Shown here: positions 34,361 to 43,115 of the stretch, one piece after another | Layout: every line of letters starts with the position of its first letter | Position numbering within the stretch: the stretch's first letter is position 1 | Origin: GCA-002050365 sp964237235 | GTDB taxonomy: Bacteria > Acidobacteriota > Blastocatellia > Pyrinomonadales > Pyrinomonadaceae | Direction: 5' to 3' | Assembly (NCBI GenBank): GCA_964237235.1 | Contig: CAXSGY010000016.1 | Coordinates: 1-64,000 of the forward strand | DNA length: 64,000 bases | Translations under genes and position numbers: made by a program | The notes under the pieces: generated by a model | What the model saw: only the letters and a program-made list of their open reading frames with translations | Database searches by the model: none | Told to the model about the DNA's origin: nothing

Positions 34361-35218
34361 CTAATTTTTCGGCTCGGCGAAAACAAACCGCAGTCCGCGA
34401 TTGTAAATTTCCGGCTTGTTTCCGGCGTGGCGTTCGTCTTCGAGAATTCTGGTTTCAAATTTCAGATTCGCGTAAGCGCGACTTTTGACGGTTTGCATAA
34501 ATTCCTTGACCGGCGCGGTCAAATCTTCGCTGTCGCCAACGCCGATATATAATTTCACGGGCAAATCCCTGCGCGTTTGCGCGAATTGCTTTTCCTGCTT
34601 GAATGAAAAATTGTTCCCGTATGAAACCGCCGGACTCGCCGCGACATAACCTGCAAACAAATCCGGTTCGGTAAACAGCGCGTAAAGCGTAAACAAACCG
34701 CCGAGCGAGCTGCCCATTAAAATTCTTTTCGACGCATCGGCTTGATAATTTTTCTCGACAAACGGAATCAAATCTTTTTTCAGAAACTGGAGAAACTTAG
34801 CCGCGTCGCCCGAATTTTTCAATCTTTCTTCGCGCGTCGGCGTATAATCCATCGCCCGCAAAGCGTCGTAATCGGGATTTTCGCCCGTGTAAGTAATTCC
34901 GACAATTATCATTTCCGGCACGTATCTATCGTAGTAAAGACCGCCGTAAACCGAATCGAGCAACTTAAAATCCCACTGCCCGTCAAGCACGAACAACACC
35001 GGATATTTTTTTCCGGCAACCAGCTTCGGAGCTTTGATATATAAATCGTAATCGCGTTTCGTATCAACGGATTTCAACCTTCTGATGTGCGAGCCTTTGA
35101 TTTCCACCGGCGGAAATTTTTCAGACGTTTCCGAAGTTTTTGTCTGCGCGAAAACGCTGATTGCCGAAAAAAGAAGCGCGAAAATAACGGCGGAAATTGC
35201 TTGTGTTTTTGAAATCAT
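34361..35218 (-). CDS. Secreted alpha/beta-hydrolase, putative esterase (PF00756)
   Basis: About 285 residues from ATG 35216-35218 (signal ISKTQAISAVIFALLFSAI...FAQ). The frame extends to 35269 without improving the signal. VKGSHIRRLKSVDTKRDYDLYIKAPK and VLFVLDGQWDF are the usual opening of the esterase-D/IroE/feruloyl-esterase group. The nucleophile elbow is GSSLGG with Ser171. An Asp candidate lies in GVGDSEDL and the catalytic His in LEDERHAGNKP. Family members remove feruloyl or acetyl groups from hemicellulose or cleave siderophores. Next to GH27 and GH31 (gap 64 bases) the carbohydrate-esterase role is more likely. Confidence 0.85.
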   Translation of the reverse strand: MISKTQAISAVIFALLFSAISVFAQTKTSETSEKFPPVEIKGSHIRRLKSVDTKRDYDLYIKAPKLVAGKKYPVLFVLDGQWDFKLLDSVYGGLYYDRYVPEMIIVGITYTGENPDYDALRAMDYTPTREERLKNSGDAAKFLQFLKKDLIPFVEKNYQADASKRILMGSSLGGLFTLYALFTEPDLFAGYVAASPAVSYGNNFSFKQEKQFAQTRRDLPVKLYIGVGDSEDLTAPVKEFMQTVKSRAYANLKFETRILEDERHAGNKPEIYNRGLRFVFAEPKN

Positions 35219-35282
35219 AAATTTCGCATTCTCACAGATTTTGAACGGCGGTTTGTGAATATTTATCAAACGGCAACCGGCG

Positions 35283-36500
35283 TTATTTTGACAGGCGAAG
35301 CATCACGACATCGTGCGGCGGAACGACGGTTTTGAACGCTTCGCCGGTCGTTCCCGAATCTTTTTTCGTCCACAAATCCCGAATTTTATAGCTCGCATTT
35401 TTCGCGTCGAACTGGTTGTTTGAAAAATCGTCCTTGATAAAATTTTGCTTCCAGTCAAAGTCAATGTTTTTCGCCGCATCGCCGCGGTTCAGAAAGCAGA
35501 TCGCCCAATCGCCGTTCGACAAAGGTTTCGCCCACGTTTCGAGATTGCCCTCAGAGACTGCCGGAAACGCCTGCACGCCGAGCGCGTCCTGGTTGACGGC
35601 GATAACGTCTCTATTCGTCAGCGTCGCCTGCGTTTCCGCGGACATATTTCTGATGTCGTTGCCGGCGATGAGCGGCGCGGCGATCATCGCCCACATCGAA
35701 AAATGCGCGCGGTCTTCGGAGGCGGTCATTCCGTTGCCGATTTCCAACATATCCGGGTCGTTCCAATGTCCGGGCGCGGCGTGAACGCGCAAGCCTTTTT
35801 GTTTATCGAGAATTCGCATAATGCCGAAGCTCGACCAAGTGCCGTGATTTTCCTCACAATCCCAACAGGCGGTAATGTCGCCGGTCGTGCGCCACAAATT
35901 GCCGATTGGTTTCGCCCATTCCCAGGGCTTGTTGTCGCCCCATTCGCAGATGCTGAAAACAACCGGACGCTTCGCCGCATACAGCGCGTCGCGCATCGTC
36001 GTATATGCGCCGATTGGGTTCAAGCCTTCGTTATTGCACCAGTCGTATTTCAAATAATCAACGCCCCAGCCCGCATAAGTTTGCGCGTCCTGAAATTCGT
36101 GTCCGCGGCTGCCGGGTTTGCCGCCGCAGGTTTTCGCGCCGACATCCGAATAAATTCCGAACTTCAAACCTTTCGCGTGAATATAATCGCCCAACGCCTT
36201 CATTCCCGACGGAAAATGTTCGGCGTTCGGCTGAATGAATCCGTTTTTATCGCGCGTCCCGTGCCAGCAATCGTCAATCACGACGTATTGATAACCGGCA
36301 TCTTTCATTCCGCTCGAAACGATTTTATCGGTGGTTTCGCGGACGAGCTTTTCGTCAACGTTGCAGCCGAAGCCGTTCCAGCTGTTCCAACCCATCGGCG
36401 GTGTCATCGCCAGATTTTCAAACTTCTGCGCGCGCGCCAACGCCGCGCAAACGATGACGGCGGCGATGACGGCGATTATTTGTCGTCGGTAGATTTTCAT
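35283..36500 (-). CDS. GH27 alpha-galactosidase
   Basis: A 405-residue exported enzyme. GAGAGGAAC lies 4 bases before the ATG. The signal peptide ends ALARA. The GH27 barrel begins MTPPMGWNSWNGFGCN, then VVIDDCWHG, GLKFGIYSDVGAKTC and the nucleophile Asp153 in YLKYDWCNNEG. The acid/base is Asp208 in WRTTGDITACW. GHWNDPDMLEIGNG and the C-terminal all-beta domain complete the family pattern. It removes alpha-1,6-galactose from galactomannan or galacto-oligosaccharides, or alpha-linked sugars from xyloglucan-type branches. Only 15 bases separate it from GH31, so the two form one transcript with the esterase. Confidence 0.93.
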   Translation of the reverse strand: MKIYRRQIIAVIAAVIVCAALARAQKFENLAMTPPMGWNSWNGFGCNVDEKLVRETTDKIVSSGMKDAGYQYVVIDDCWHGTRDKNGFIQPNAEHFPSGMKALGDYIHAKGLKFGIYSDVGAKTCGGKPGSRGHEFQDAQTYAGWGVDYLKYDWCNNEGLNPIGAYTTMRDALYAAKRPVVFSICEWGDNKPWEWAKPIGNLWRTTGDITACWDCEENHGTWSSFGIMRILDKQKGLRVHAAPGHWNDPDMLEIGNGMTASEDRAHFSMWAMIAAPLIAGNDIRNMSAETQATLTNRDVIAVNQDALGVQAFPAVSEGNLETWAKPLSNGDWAICFLNRGDAAKNIDFDWKQNFIKDDFSNNQFDAKNASYKIRDLWTKKDSGTTGEAFKTVVPPHDVVMLRLSK

Positions 36501-36515
36501 AAAGTTCCTCTCCAG

Positions 36516-38927
36516 CTATTTCGCGGCAAAGCGGTTAATCGTCCATTTGATTTTTCCGTTGGAAAAATCTTTTTTCAAATTGTATGCGTTTTTAGAACGG
36601 TTTAATTCGAGCGTCTGCAAATCGCCGCCGGGTAAAGCGAATTGCCCTGTGAGCGGCGCGTCGTCGGTGCTGAAAATTTTTAATTCGACGTTGTTCCAGT
36701 CAATTTCCGAAGTATTCTGCGCCAATTTGACGTGCGGCAGAACCGTATGATTTTTGACGAGCAGAACGATTGGAATTTCGCCCGCCGCAATCTCGAACCA
36801 GCGTCCGCCTTCGTAAACTTTTCCCGTTTGATAATCAATCCACGCGCCCGGCGGCAAATAAACTTTGCGCGCGTTTTTGCCCGTTTCAAGCAGCGGCGCG
36901 ACGAGCAGATTCGCGCCGAACATATATTCGTCTTCGACGAGCCACGAAGTTTCATCCGCCGGAAATTCAAAAAATAAGGCGCGCAGCATCGGAAATCCCT
37001 TCGCCGAAGAATCCTTCGCCTCGGCGTAAATATACGGCATCAGCGAATAGCGCAAATTTAAGGCGCGGCGGAAATCTTCGGTCAACGCTTCGTCGTATTC
37101 CCAGGGTTCGCGCGGCGGCGCGCCGTGCGCTCTGGTGTGCGAAGTCAGAACGCCGAACGCCAGCCAGCGGCGATACAAATCGCGCGGCGCGCGGTCAACG
37201 AAACCGCCGACATCGTGGCTCCAGAACGTAAAACCGGAAAGCCCGAACGACAAACCGCCGCGCAATTCCGCCGCCATCGCCGAATCGGTATTTTCCGCAT
37301 CGCCGCCCCAGTGCAGCGGATAACGCTGGCTGCCCGCCCACGCGCTGCGCGCCCAGATTATTGACTCATTGGTCGTTTGTTTCGTAATATCGGCGACCGC
37401 TTTGTTATATCGTAGCGGATAAAGATTATGCTCGTATAATCCGGTTTTGCCGGAAAAATACTGCCCGTTAACCGGCGCGCCTTCGCCGAAATCAACTTTG
37501 ATCGCGCCGACTCCCATTTTCAAAAGATTTTCGAGTTTTCCCTGATACCATTTGACCGCCGCCGGATTGCTCATATCGAGAACCGCATCTTCAAACGGCT
37601 GTTTCCCGCCTTCGTTTTTTACCGCGTAATTGTTGTCCACGATTTCCTTGAACAATTCATTCTTCGGCGTAAAATATGTGTATTGCCAGAGCGAAATATG
37701 AAAGCCCTGTTTTTTTAAATCATCAATCATTCGCTGCGGATTTTGAAAGCGCGTTTTTGAAAATTCGTAATTGCTGCGCCAGTCGGTTTCAAACCAGCCC
37801 GTATCGAGATGAATCACGTCCGCCGGGATTTTATATTGACGCAATTTGGCGGCGACATCGCGCACTTCGGCTTCGGATTTGTATGTGATGCGGCTCATCC
37901 AAAAACCGAACGACCAGAGCGGCGGCACGGGACTTCTGCCCGTCAAAGCCGTGTATTCGGACAGAATATCCTTCGGCTCGCCGAGAAAAACGAATAAATC
38001 CATTTGATCGTCGGCTGAATAGACGACGTTGTGCTGATCATAAGTTTGACCGAAGTCGAACGTCAAAGGCGCGCTCGTGTGAACGAACATTCCGTAACCG
38101 CGGCTGCTCATAAAAAACGGAATCGGCTTATACAAAAGCTGTCCCTGCACGCCCATCGCGTCGCGCGTCGAAACGTTGATTTTCTGTCCGCGCTTATCGA
38201 GCCGCGTGAACGATTCGCCCGTGCCGAAGATTTTTTCGTCGTGCGCGAGTTCAAACGTCGCGGCGAACCGGCGGCTCAAATCGCTCGCGCGGCGGACGAA
38301 TGAAAACGGAATCGTCGCAAGATATGTGTGCGGGTCGTTGATGTTTTCGGTGCGCGTCAAAAGTTTGCCTTCACGGTCGTAAAACTCGACGTGAAAAGGA
38401 TTTTTGACGAGACGGACTTTGCCGAATTCGCTTGTGTAAACGACTTCATTTCCGTTTTGTTCGATCTTCCACGAATTATCCTTCGGCGGCGCGCCGACGA
38501 GCATCAGCGACGGCTCGTTTGAAAAAGAACCGGGACGCGAGTTGAACCGCAGGCGCACGCAGCGCGGGCTGACGAAGGAAATCGAAAACGGCAGAGACGG
38601 ATTTTCGTCGTATTCGGTCGCCGGAAATTCGGTTGATTTTCCCTTCGCCAAATTGATGTCAATTTTGTTGAACGAAAGCGTCGCGCTTCGCAAATACCTG
38701 TCCCAGATTAAATTTCCCGCGCCCGTCGCCGCGTCAAAATTTTCAACACGACTGCCAATGAAATACACGTTTTCCGATTTTTGAAAATCCGCTGAAACGT
38801 CCGGCGGATCGCCCAGAACCTGCGCCGTTATATATTTTGCACCGAAAAAAATTAAAATCAGCCACACAGCCGTTTTAATTCCGCGTCGAGACCGCGCCGC
38901 GCGAAATTTGAAATAAAGCGAATTCAT
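36516..38927 (-). CDS. GH31 alpha-glycosidase, alpha-xylosidase (YicI)-like
   Basis: An 803-residue protein with an N-terminal signal or membrane anchor (TAVWLILIFFGAKYITAQ). The GH31 pattern is an N-terminal beta domain with IFGTGESFTRLDKRG, then the barrel with PPLWSFGFWMSRITYKSEAEVRDVA, DVIHLDTGWF, the nucleophile Asp479 in IKVDFGEGAP and the acid/base Asp572 in WSHDVGGFVDRAP. VDFGEGAP with the following YNKAVADIT and the PPLWSFG loop resemble bacterial alpha-xylosidases that release xylose from xyloglucan oligosaccharides. Xylose would feed XylB (62540). First gene of the GH31-GH27-esterase operon, with promoter in the 459-base gap upstream. Confidence 0.9.
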   Translation of the reverse strand: MNSLYFKFRAARSRRGIKTAVWLILIFFGAKYITAQVLGDPPDVSADFQKSENVYFIGSRVENFDAATGAGNLIWDRYLRSATLSFNKIDINLAKGKSTEFPATEYDENPSLPFSISFVSPRCVRLRFNSRPGSFSNEPSLMLVGAPPKDNSWKIEQNGNEVVYTSEFGKVRLVKNPFHVEFYDREGKLLTRTENINDPHTYLATIPFSFVRRASDLSRRFAATFELAHDEKIFGTGESFTRLDKRGQKINVSTRDAMGVQGQLLYKPIPFFMSSRGYGMFVHTSAPLTFDFGQTYDQHNVVYSADDQMDLFVFLGEPKDILSEYTALTGRSPVPPLWSFGFWMSRITYKSEAEVRDVAAKLRQYKIPADVIHLDTGWFETDWRSNYEFSKTRFQNPQRMIDDLKKQGFHISLWQYTYFTPKNELFKEIVDNNYAVKNEGGKQPFEDAVLDMSNPAAVKWYQGKLENLLKMGVGAIKVDFGEGAPVNGQYFSGKTGLYEHNLYPLRYNKAVADITKQTTNESIIWARSAWAGSQRYPLHWGGDAENTDSAMAAELRGGLSFGLSGFTFWSHDVGGFVDRAPRDLYRRWLAFGVLTSHTRAHGAPPREPWEYDEALTEDFRRALNLRYSLMPYIYAEAKDSSAKGFPMLRALFFEFPADETSWLVEDEYMFGANLLVAPLLETGKNARKVYLPPGAWIDYQTGKVYEGGRWFEIAAGEIPIVLLVKNHTVLPHVKLAQNTSEIDWNNVELKIFSTDDAPLTGQFALPGGDLQTLELNRSKNAYNLKKDFSNGKIKWTINRFAAK

Positions 38928-39054
38928 AATTTTATGTGAATCAATAGTAAAAATTCATCAATCGTAAGGCAAATGTAAATCAGCCTTAAAAGACATAGAG
39001 GTAAATTTCGATAAAATATTTTCCGGCATTTATTTTCCTGTAATCTCGCGCTCT

Positions 39055-39095
39055 ATTAATTCGACATTAATTCGACATTAATTCGACATTAATTC
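39055..39095. promoter_or_regulatory. Tandem 11-bp repeats, candidate regulator binding array
   Basis: ATTAATTCGAC occurs three times without gaps (39055-39087), and ATTAATTC begins a fourth copy. The unit equals about one helical turn, so a protein bound to each copy would lie on the same DNA face. It is 128 bases upstream of GH31 and 292 bases upstream of the SdrD-B gene. Could equally be replication slippage. Confidence 0.4.
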
Positions 39096-39219
39096 AAATA
39101 ATTTTGATTTTCACAAATTTCGCATTAAAAACTGGAATTCAAGGCGAATTCAATCTTATTTACATAATGTATTTGTTTAATTTACAAATATTGTTGATTT
39201 AAGCAAAAATTGGTTAAAC

Positions 39220-39244
39220 ATTTCAATAATTTTCTTATTGAAAT
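39220..39244. promoter_or_regulatory. 10-bp dyad, candidate operator
   Basis: ATTTCAATAA-TTTTC-TTATTGAAAT is a perfect dyad with a 5-base spacer, 143 bases upstream of the SdrD-B gene. Since the flanking genes are divergent, a terminator is not expected here, so a repressor or activator site is the better reading. Confidence 0.35.
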
Positions 39245-39386
39245 TAAACTATTATCTCCTAACCAGACGAAAACTTTATAAACATTAACAGTTTTACTTG
39301 TTTGTTAAATTGATAACCCCTAACAATCAATACCAAACCGCGACGCACGAACATCCTAATTTTATAAATTTTCACAAGAAAAAATA

Positions 39387-42179
39387 ATGAACAAAATAAT
39401 TAGTTTAAAACGCGGAATTTTTTCCGCGCTCGCTCTGACTGCGTTCGCAATGTGCTTTTTGACTTTGCCTGCGAGTTGGACGACCAGCGCCGCCGGTACG
39501 GTTACCGGACGGGTTTTTAAGGATTTTAACGGCAACGGCGTTTACGAAACCGCCGGCGGCGTTTTGACACCCGCCGTTGATACGGGCGTTTCGGGCGTAA
39601 CCGTTTCAATTTACGATTCGAGCGGCACACTGCGCGGTTCGGCAGCTACGCAGGCGGACGGAACTTACAGTCTCGCCGCGACCGGCACAGGTCCGTATCG
39701 CGTCGAATTTACCGGTTTGCCGAGCGGCTTTTATCCTTCGGCTCATTCGACCGATTCGGTCTCCGGCGGAACGGCGATTGATTCCGGTTCGACGACGCAG
39801 TTTATCGCCGACGGCAACACGGGCGAGGTCAATCTCGCCGTCAATTATCCGGCTGATTACAGCCAGAACTCGCCGAATATTTCGGTGACCACATTTAGAA
39901 ACGGTACCAACAGCGCGAATACGACCGACGCGGGCATTTTTACTTTTCCGTGGTCGGCAGGCGGCGCGACCGCCGTTAACACCATTAAAACGACGCTTAA
40001 TCAAGTCGGGGCATTATGGGGCAACGCTTATCAAAGAACCGCCAAGCGCGGATTTTTTACCGCCGTCGCCCGTCGTCACACGGGTTTTGGTCCGCAGGGC
40101 ATCGGCGGCGTTTACGTTTACGATTTCGCCGCCAACAATTTAGCCGGTTCGTTCACTTTGCAGAATGTCACGCCGGCGAACGGCGGCGCGGCGATTAATT
40201 TGGGCAGCATTAACAGAACCGAAGTGACCGGCGCGATCAGCACGGGCGCGGCGGGCGATTATCAATTGTCGCGCGATAAAACGCAACCGAACCGCGATTT
40301 GGAGTCGCTTGCGAAAATCGGTAAGGTCAGCTTCGGCGATGCCGAGTTTGAAGAAAGCGGCAAATATCTGTGGGTCGCCAATTTGAATCAAGTCGCCTTG
40401 ATTCGCGTGGACGCGAGTTTGCCGATAGCGAATATGGCGGCTTCCGCCAATCAATACGCGGTCACGAGCGGCGCGGGCAGCGCGACGGCAATCGGCGGCG
40501 CGCCGGTTTGCACCAACGGCGTATTCCGTATCTGGGGCTTAAAATTTTATCGCGGCAAAGGTTATGTCGGCGGCGTTTGCACGGCGGAATCGGCGAGCGG
40601 CACGACGGCTGATTTGCGCGGCTATGTTTTATCATTCGACCCGAACATTTTATCGGGCGGTTTCACGACCGAAGTCAACTTTCCGCTCAATTACAACAGA
40701 GAAGACCGTTATGGAAACGAAACGACGAACGATCATTATTTGAGAGCTCCGTGGCAGCCGTGGCGCGACACCTGGGGACAAATAACCGCCACCGGCAACT
40801 CTTCACGACCGGTCATCTCGACTATGGATTTTACGGAAAACGGCAGTATGGTGATCAGTCTGCTCGACCGCTACAGCTTCCAGATCGGCAGCGGCAATTA
40901 TGTTGCCGTCTCCGGCAGCACGACGCTTCACGTTGATGCCGCCGGCGGCGATTTACTTCAAGTCTGCAAGTCCGGCACTTCCTGGATTATGGAAGGTCAG
41001 GCGGGCTGCGCGGTCGGCGATACCATCGCTCCGGGTTCCCTGGCTAAAACAAACGACGGACCGAGTAATCTGGGCGAGTTTTACTGGGAGGATAATTACT
41101 GGATAGATGACCCGCAGTATATAGGGCATCTGGAAAATTCGCTCGGTTCGAGTTTGGTGTTTCCGGGAACGAATCAAGTCGCCGCGACCGCTTTCGACCC
41201 GATTTATAAAAACGGCACGACTCAGTATTACGACCGCAGCGGCGTTATCTGGTATAACAACCGCACCGGCAAGCGCGACGTTTCCAGAAGCGGCAGCGGT
41301 TATTCGGCTCTTGATGACACGACTGCCGGCGTGGGAGGTTTTGCCAAGACGGGAGCGTTGGGCGATATGGAGCTGCTCGCCGATGTCGCGCCGATTGAAA
41401 TCGGCAACCGCATTTGGAATGACGCGGACGGCGACGGCGTGCAGGACCCGGGCGAAGCGGGCATCGCGGGCGTAACCGTTCATTTGTATAACGCGGCGGG
41501 CAATGTAATTGCGACGGCGGTGACCGATGCCAACGGCGAGTATTATTTTTCGTCGGCGACCGGAACTTCCAACGGCAGCGGCATTTACGGATTAAATTTA
41601 CAGCCGAACACGAATTATTCGATTCGAATGGATAATCCGGCGGACTTCTCTCCGGGCGGCGTATTGAACGGCATCTTTCTGACGCGCTCCGATACCGCAA
41701 CGCAGGCGGGCAATGCCGACTCGAGCGATTCGGACGCGCATTTGACTGCCAATCCGCTCGGCTCGCCCGCCGGGAATTTTCCGGTCATCAGCGTCACGAC
41801 CGGAGCGTCGGGACAAAACGATCACACGCTCGATGCGGGATTCGCGCCGACGGCTCCGACCGCCGCCGCTTCGGACATCGGCGGGCGCGTGCTGGATGCG
41901 AAATGGCGAGGAATCAGCGCGGCGAGCGTTACTTTGACGACGCAGACCGGCGAGCAAACGACGATCCTGACCGACGAGACGGGCTATTTCCGGTTTACGG
42001 ATGTTCCGGGCGGCTCGCTGGCGACCGTCAGCGTGGCGGCGAAAGGTTATAAATTCAACCAGCCGAGTCAGACCTTGAGCGTCAACGAAGATACGGATGA
42101 CATTTATTTCTTCGGTTCGGCGAGCAGAACAAACTTCGGTTTATCGCTTACTTCAAAAGACGGTAAATCGCTTAAATAA
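39387..42179 (+). CDS. Large secreted SdrD-B-domain surface protein
   Basis: A 930-residue exported protein, signal peptide about residues 8-36. It starts with an SdrD B-like domain (TVTGRVFKDFNGNGVYETAGG, residues about 38-140). A central region of about 500 residues resembles a beta-propeller-like surface domain (HTGFGPQGIGGVYVYDF, KYLWVANLNQVALIRVD, VISTMDFTENGSMVISLLDRYSF). A second SdrD B-like domain (IGNRIWNDADGDGVQDPGEAG, about 670-815, with Ca-binding DxDxDG) and a C-terminal carboxypeptidase-regulatory-like domain (ISAASVTLTTQTGEQ...) follow. There is no LPXTG or PEP-CTERM tail. Probably an adhesion or surface-structure protein. It is monocistronic, followed by a strong terminator. 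Confidence 0.82.
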   Translation: MNKIISLKRGIFSALALTAFAMCFLTLPASWTTSAAGTVTGRVFKDFNGNGVYETAGGVLTPAVDTGVSGVTVSIYDSSGTLRGSAATQADGTYSLAATGTGPYRVEFTGLPSGFYPSAHSTDSVSGGTAIDSGSTTQFIADGNTGEVNLAVNYPADYSQNSPNISVTTFRNGTNSANTTDAGIFTFPWSAGGATAVNTIKTTLNQVGALWGNAYQRTAKRGFFTAVARRHTGFGPQGIGGVYVYDFAANNLAGSFTLQNVTPANGGAAINLGSINRTEVTGAISTGAAGDYQLSRDKTQPNRDLESLAKIGKVSFGDAEFEESGKYLWVANLNQVALIRVDASLPIANMAASANQYAVTSGAGSATAIGGAPVCTNGVFRIWGLKFYRGKGYVGGVCTAESASGTTADLRGYVLSFDPNILSGGFTTEVNFPLNYNREDRYGNETTNDHYLRAPWQPWRDTWGQITATGNSSRPVISTMDFTENGSMVISLLDRYSFQIGSGNYVAVSGSTTLHVDAAGGDLLQVCKSGTSWIMEGQAGCAVGDTIAPGSLAKTNDGPSNLGEFYWEDNYWIDDPQYIGHLENSLGSSLVFPGTNQVAATAFDPIYKNGTTQYYDRSGVIWYNNRTGKRDVSRSGSGYSALDDTTAGVGGFAKTGALGDMELLADVAPIEIGNRIWNDADGDGVQDPGEAGIAGVTVHLYNAAGNVIATAVTDANGEYYFSSATGTSNGSGIYGLNLQPNTNYSIRMDNPADFSPGGVLNGIFLTRSDTATQAGNADSSDSDAHLTANPLGSPAGNFPVISVTTGASGQNDHTLDAGFAPTAPTAAASDIGGRVLDAKWRGISAASVTLTTQTGEQTTILTDETGYFRFTDVPGGSLATVSVAAKGYKFNQPSQTLSVNEDTDDIYFFGSASRTNFGLSLTSKDGKSLK

Positions 42180-42187
42180 AGCCGGAA

Positions 42188-42237
42188 AAAGATGCGAAGC
42201 GCAATCGAAAATAATTGCGCTTCGCATCTTTCTTTTT
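42188..42237 (+). terminator. Intrinsic terminator of the SdrD-B gene
   Basis: A perfect 17-bp stem (42188-42204 with 42215-42231) and 10-base loop, followed by TCTTTTT, 8 bases after the stop codon. The A-run on the left side may let it act in both directions. Confidence 0.9.
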
Positions 42238-42263
42238 AATCACGAATTCACGTTTAGAGTTAT

Positions 42264-42321
42264 CGGAGACGCATCTCCGGCAACCGCCGCGCGGAGGATC
42301 AAAGACCTTCCGCGCTTTTTA
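42264..42321 (+). terminator. Second structured element: two hairpins and T tract
   Basis: CGGAGA-CGCA-TCTCCG (42264-42279) is followed by a stem of GCGCGGAGG (42289-42297) with CCTTCCGCGC (42306-42315, one bulge) and then TTTTTATTTT. This looks like a compact structured RNA ending in an intrinsic terminator. It lies downstream of the first terminator, with no plus-strand gene of its own. Confidence 0.5.
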
Positions 42322-42387
42322 TTTTCGTTTCAATCCCGTCGCTCCGATAATTGTCGCCGACGGCTTGCCGTTTCGACGCGCCCGCGT

Positions 42388-43074
42388 TTATTTATGCGCC
42401 GAATTTTTTGCGGTTTCCACGTTGACCGCTTCGGTCAATCGAACGATTTGGCGTAAATCCGCCTTCGCTTTTTCCCCGACTGCCGGTTCGACGGTTCGCA
42501 GATTTTGAAATATCGGACTCGCAATAACCGCCGCGACCGCTTCGTCCAATTCGATGAGCAAACTCCGCAAACTTTTTCCCGTAATCGGTTTATCAGTTTC
42601 TTTTTTCTCGTCGGTTTTCACATCGGCGACTGGCGGCGCGGGAAAAAGATTCAGGTTCAGACGCGCGGCGTTTTTGCTGATTTCAGTCGAAAGGCTGCTG
42701 ATTTTCGCGTAATCAATCGCTTTGCCGTCGCCGTAAGCGTTCATAATCGCCGCCTGCGAATTTTGCATCGCTTCGTAATCTTCCTTGATTTGCGGATAAG
42801 TTTCCGCCAGCGCGTCCTTCGGCGGTTCGGGCGCGGGCGTATTTTCAACCGTCGCCGATTTTTTCTTCGACTTGTTTTTCTTCCTGTCTTTATTCGCTTC
42901 TTCTTCCTTCTTCGCCTCGCGGTCAATGCGTTCCATCTCGACCGAACGCTGCTTGACATTCGTGTCGCGCAAATCCTTGTCGCCCGCGCCCGGCGGGGCG
43001 GCTTGCTGCGCGTCAACGCTTGAAGCGAACGCTGCCGATAGTATCAAAGCCGCTAAAACTAAAAAATTTTTCAT
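42388..43074 (-). CDS. Exported Lys/Glu-rich hypothetical protein
   Basis: A 228-residue protein. The ATG 43072-43074 has GGAGG 8 bases upstream, and the signal peptide ends SSVDAQ. Residues about 45-85 are highly charged (EAKKEEEANKDRKKNKSKKKS), probably a coiled coil or disordered linker. The second half is helical, with YPQIKEDYEAMQNSQAAIMNAY and a conserved-looking C-terminal helix bundle. No family recognised. It ends the minus-strand TPR-TPR-CRTAC1-CRTAC1 run, 41 bases after the last CRTAC1 stop, so probably belongs to that transcript or has its own weak promoter. Confidence 0.7.
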   Translation of the reverse strand: MKNFLVLAALILSAAFASSVDAQQAAPPGAGDKDLRDTNVKQRSVEMERIDREAKKEEEANKDRKKNKSKKKSATVENTPAPEPPKDALAETYPQIKEDYEAMQNSQAAIMNAYGDGKAIDYAKISSLSTEISKNAARLNLNLFPAPPVADVKTDEKKETDKPITGKSLRSLLIELDEAVAAVIASPIFQNLRTVEPAVGEKAKADLRQIVRLTEAVNVETAKNSAHK

Positions 43075-43115
43075 ACTTAAAACCTCCAAAACTTAACGAA
43101 TTTTTTGTAAATATA

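Larger units (their letters stand above)
38928..39386. other. 459-base AT-rich divergent intergenic region
   Basis: No gene is seen. It separates the divergent GH31 operon and the SdrD-B surface-protein gene and must hold both promoters. It contains three-and-a-half tandem copies of an 11-base word (39055-39095), a 10-bp dyad (39220-39244) and long A/T runs. It is far more AT-rich than the flanking genes. Confidence 0.6.

Noticed and set aside
35445..36605. 386-codon plus-strand frame opposite GH27
   Set aside because: Shadow frame; the minus strand carries the complete GH27 active site.
39055..39095. CRISPR-like repeat array
   Set aside because: Units are contiguous with no spacers and only 11 bases long; no cas genes in the window.
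42264..42321. Riboswitch controlling a downstream gene
   Set aside because: No plus-strand gene follows; the neighbouring gene is convergent. No known riboswitch consensus recognised.
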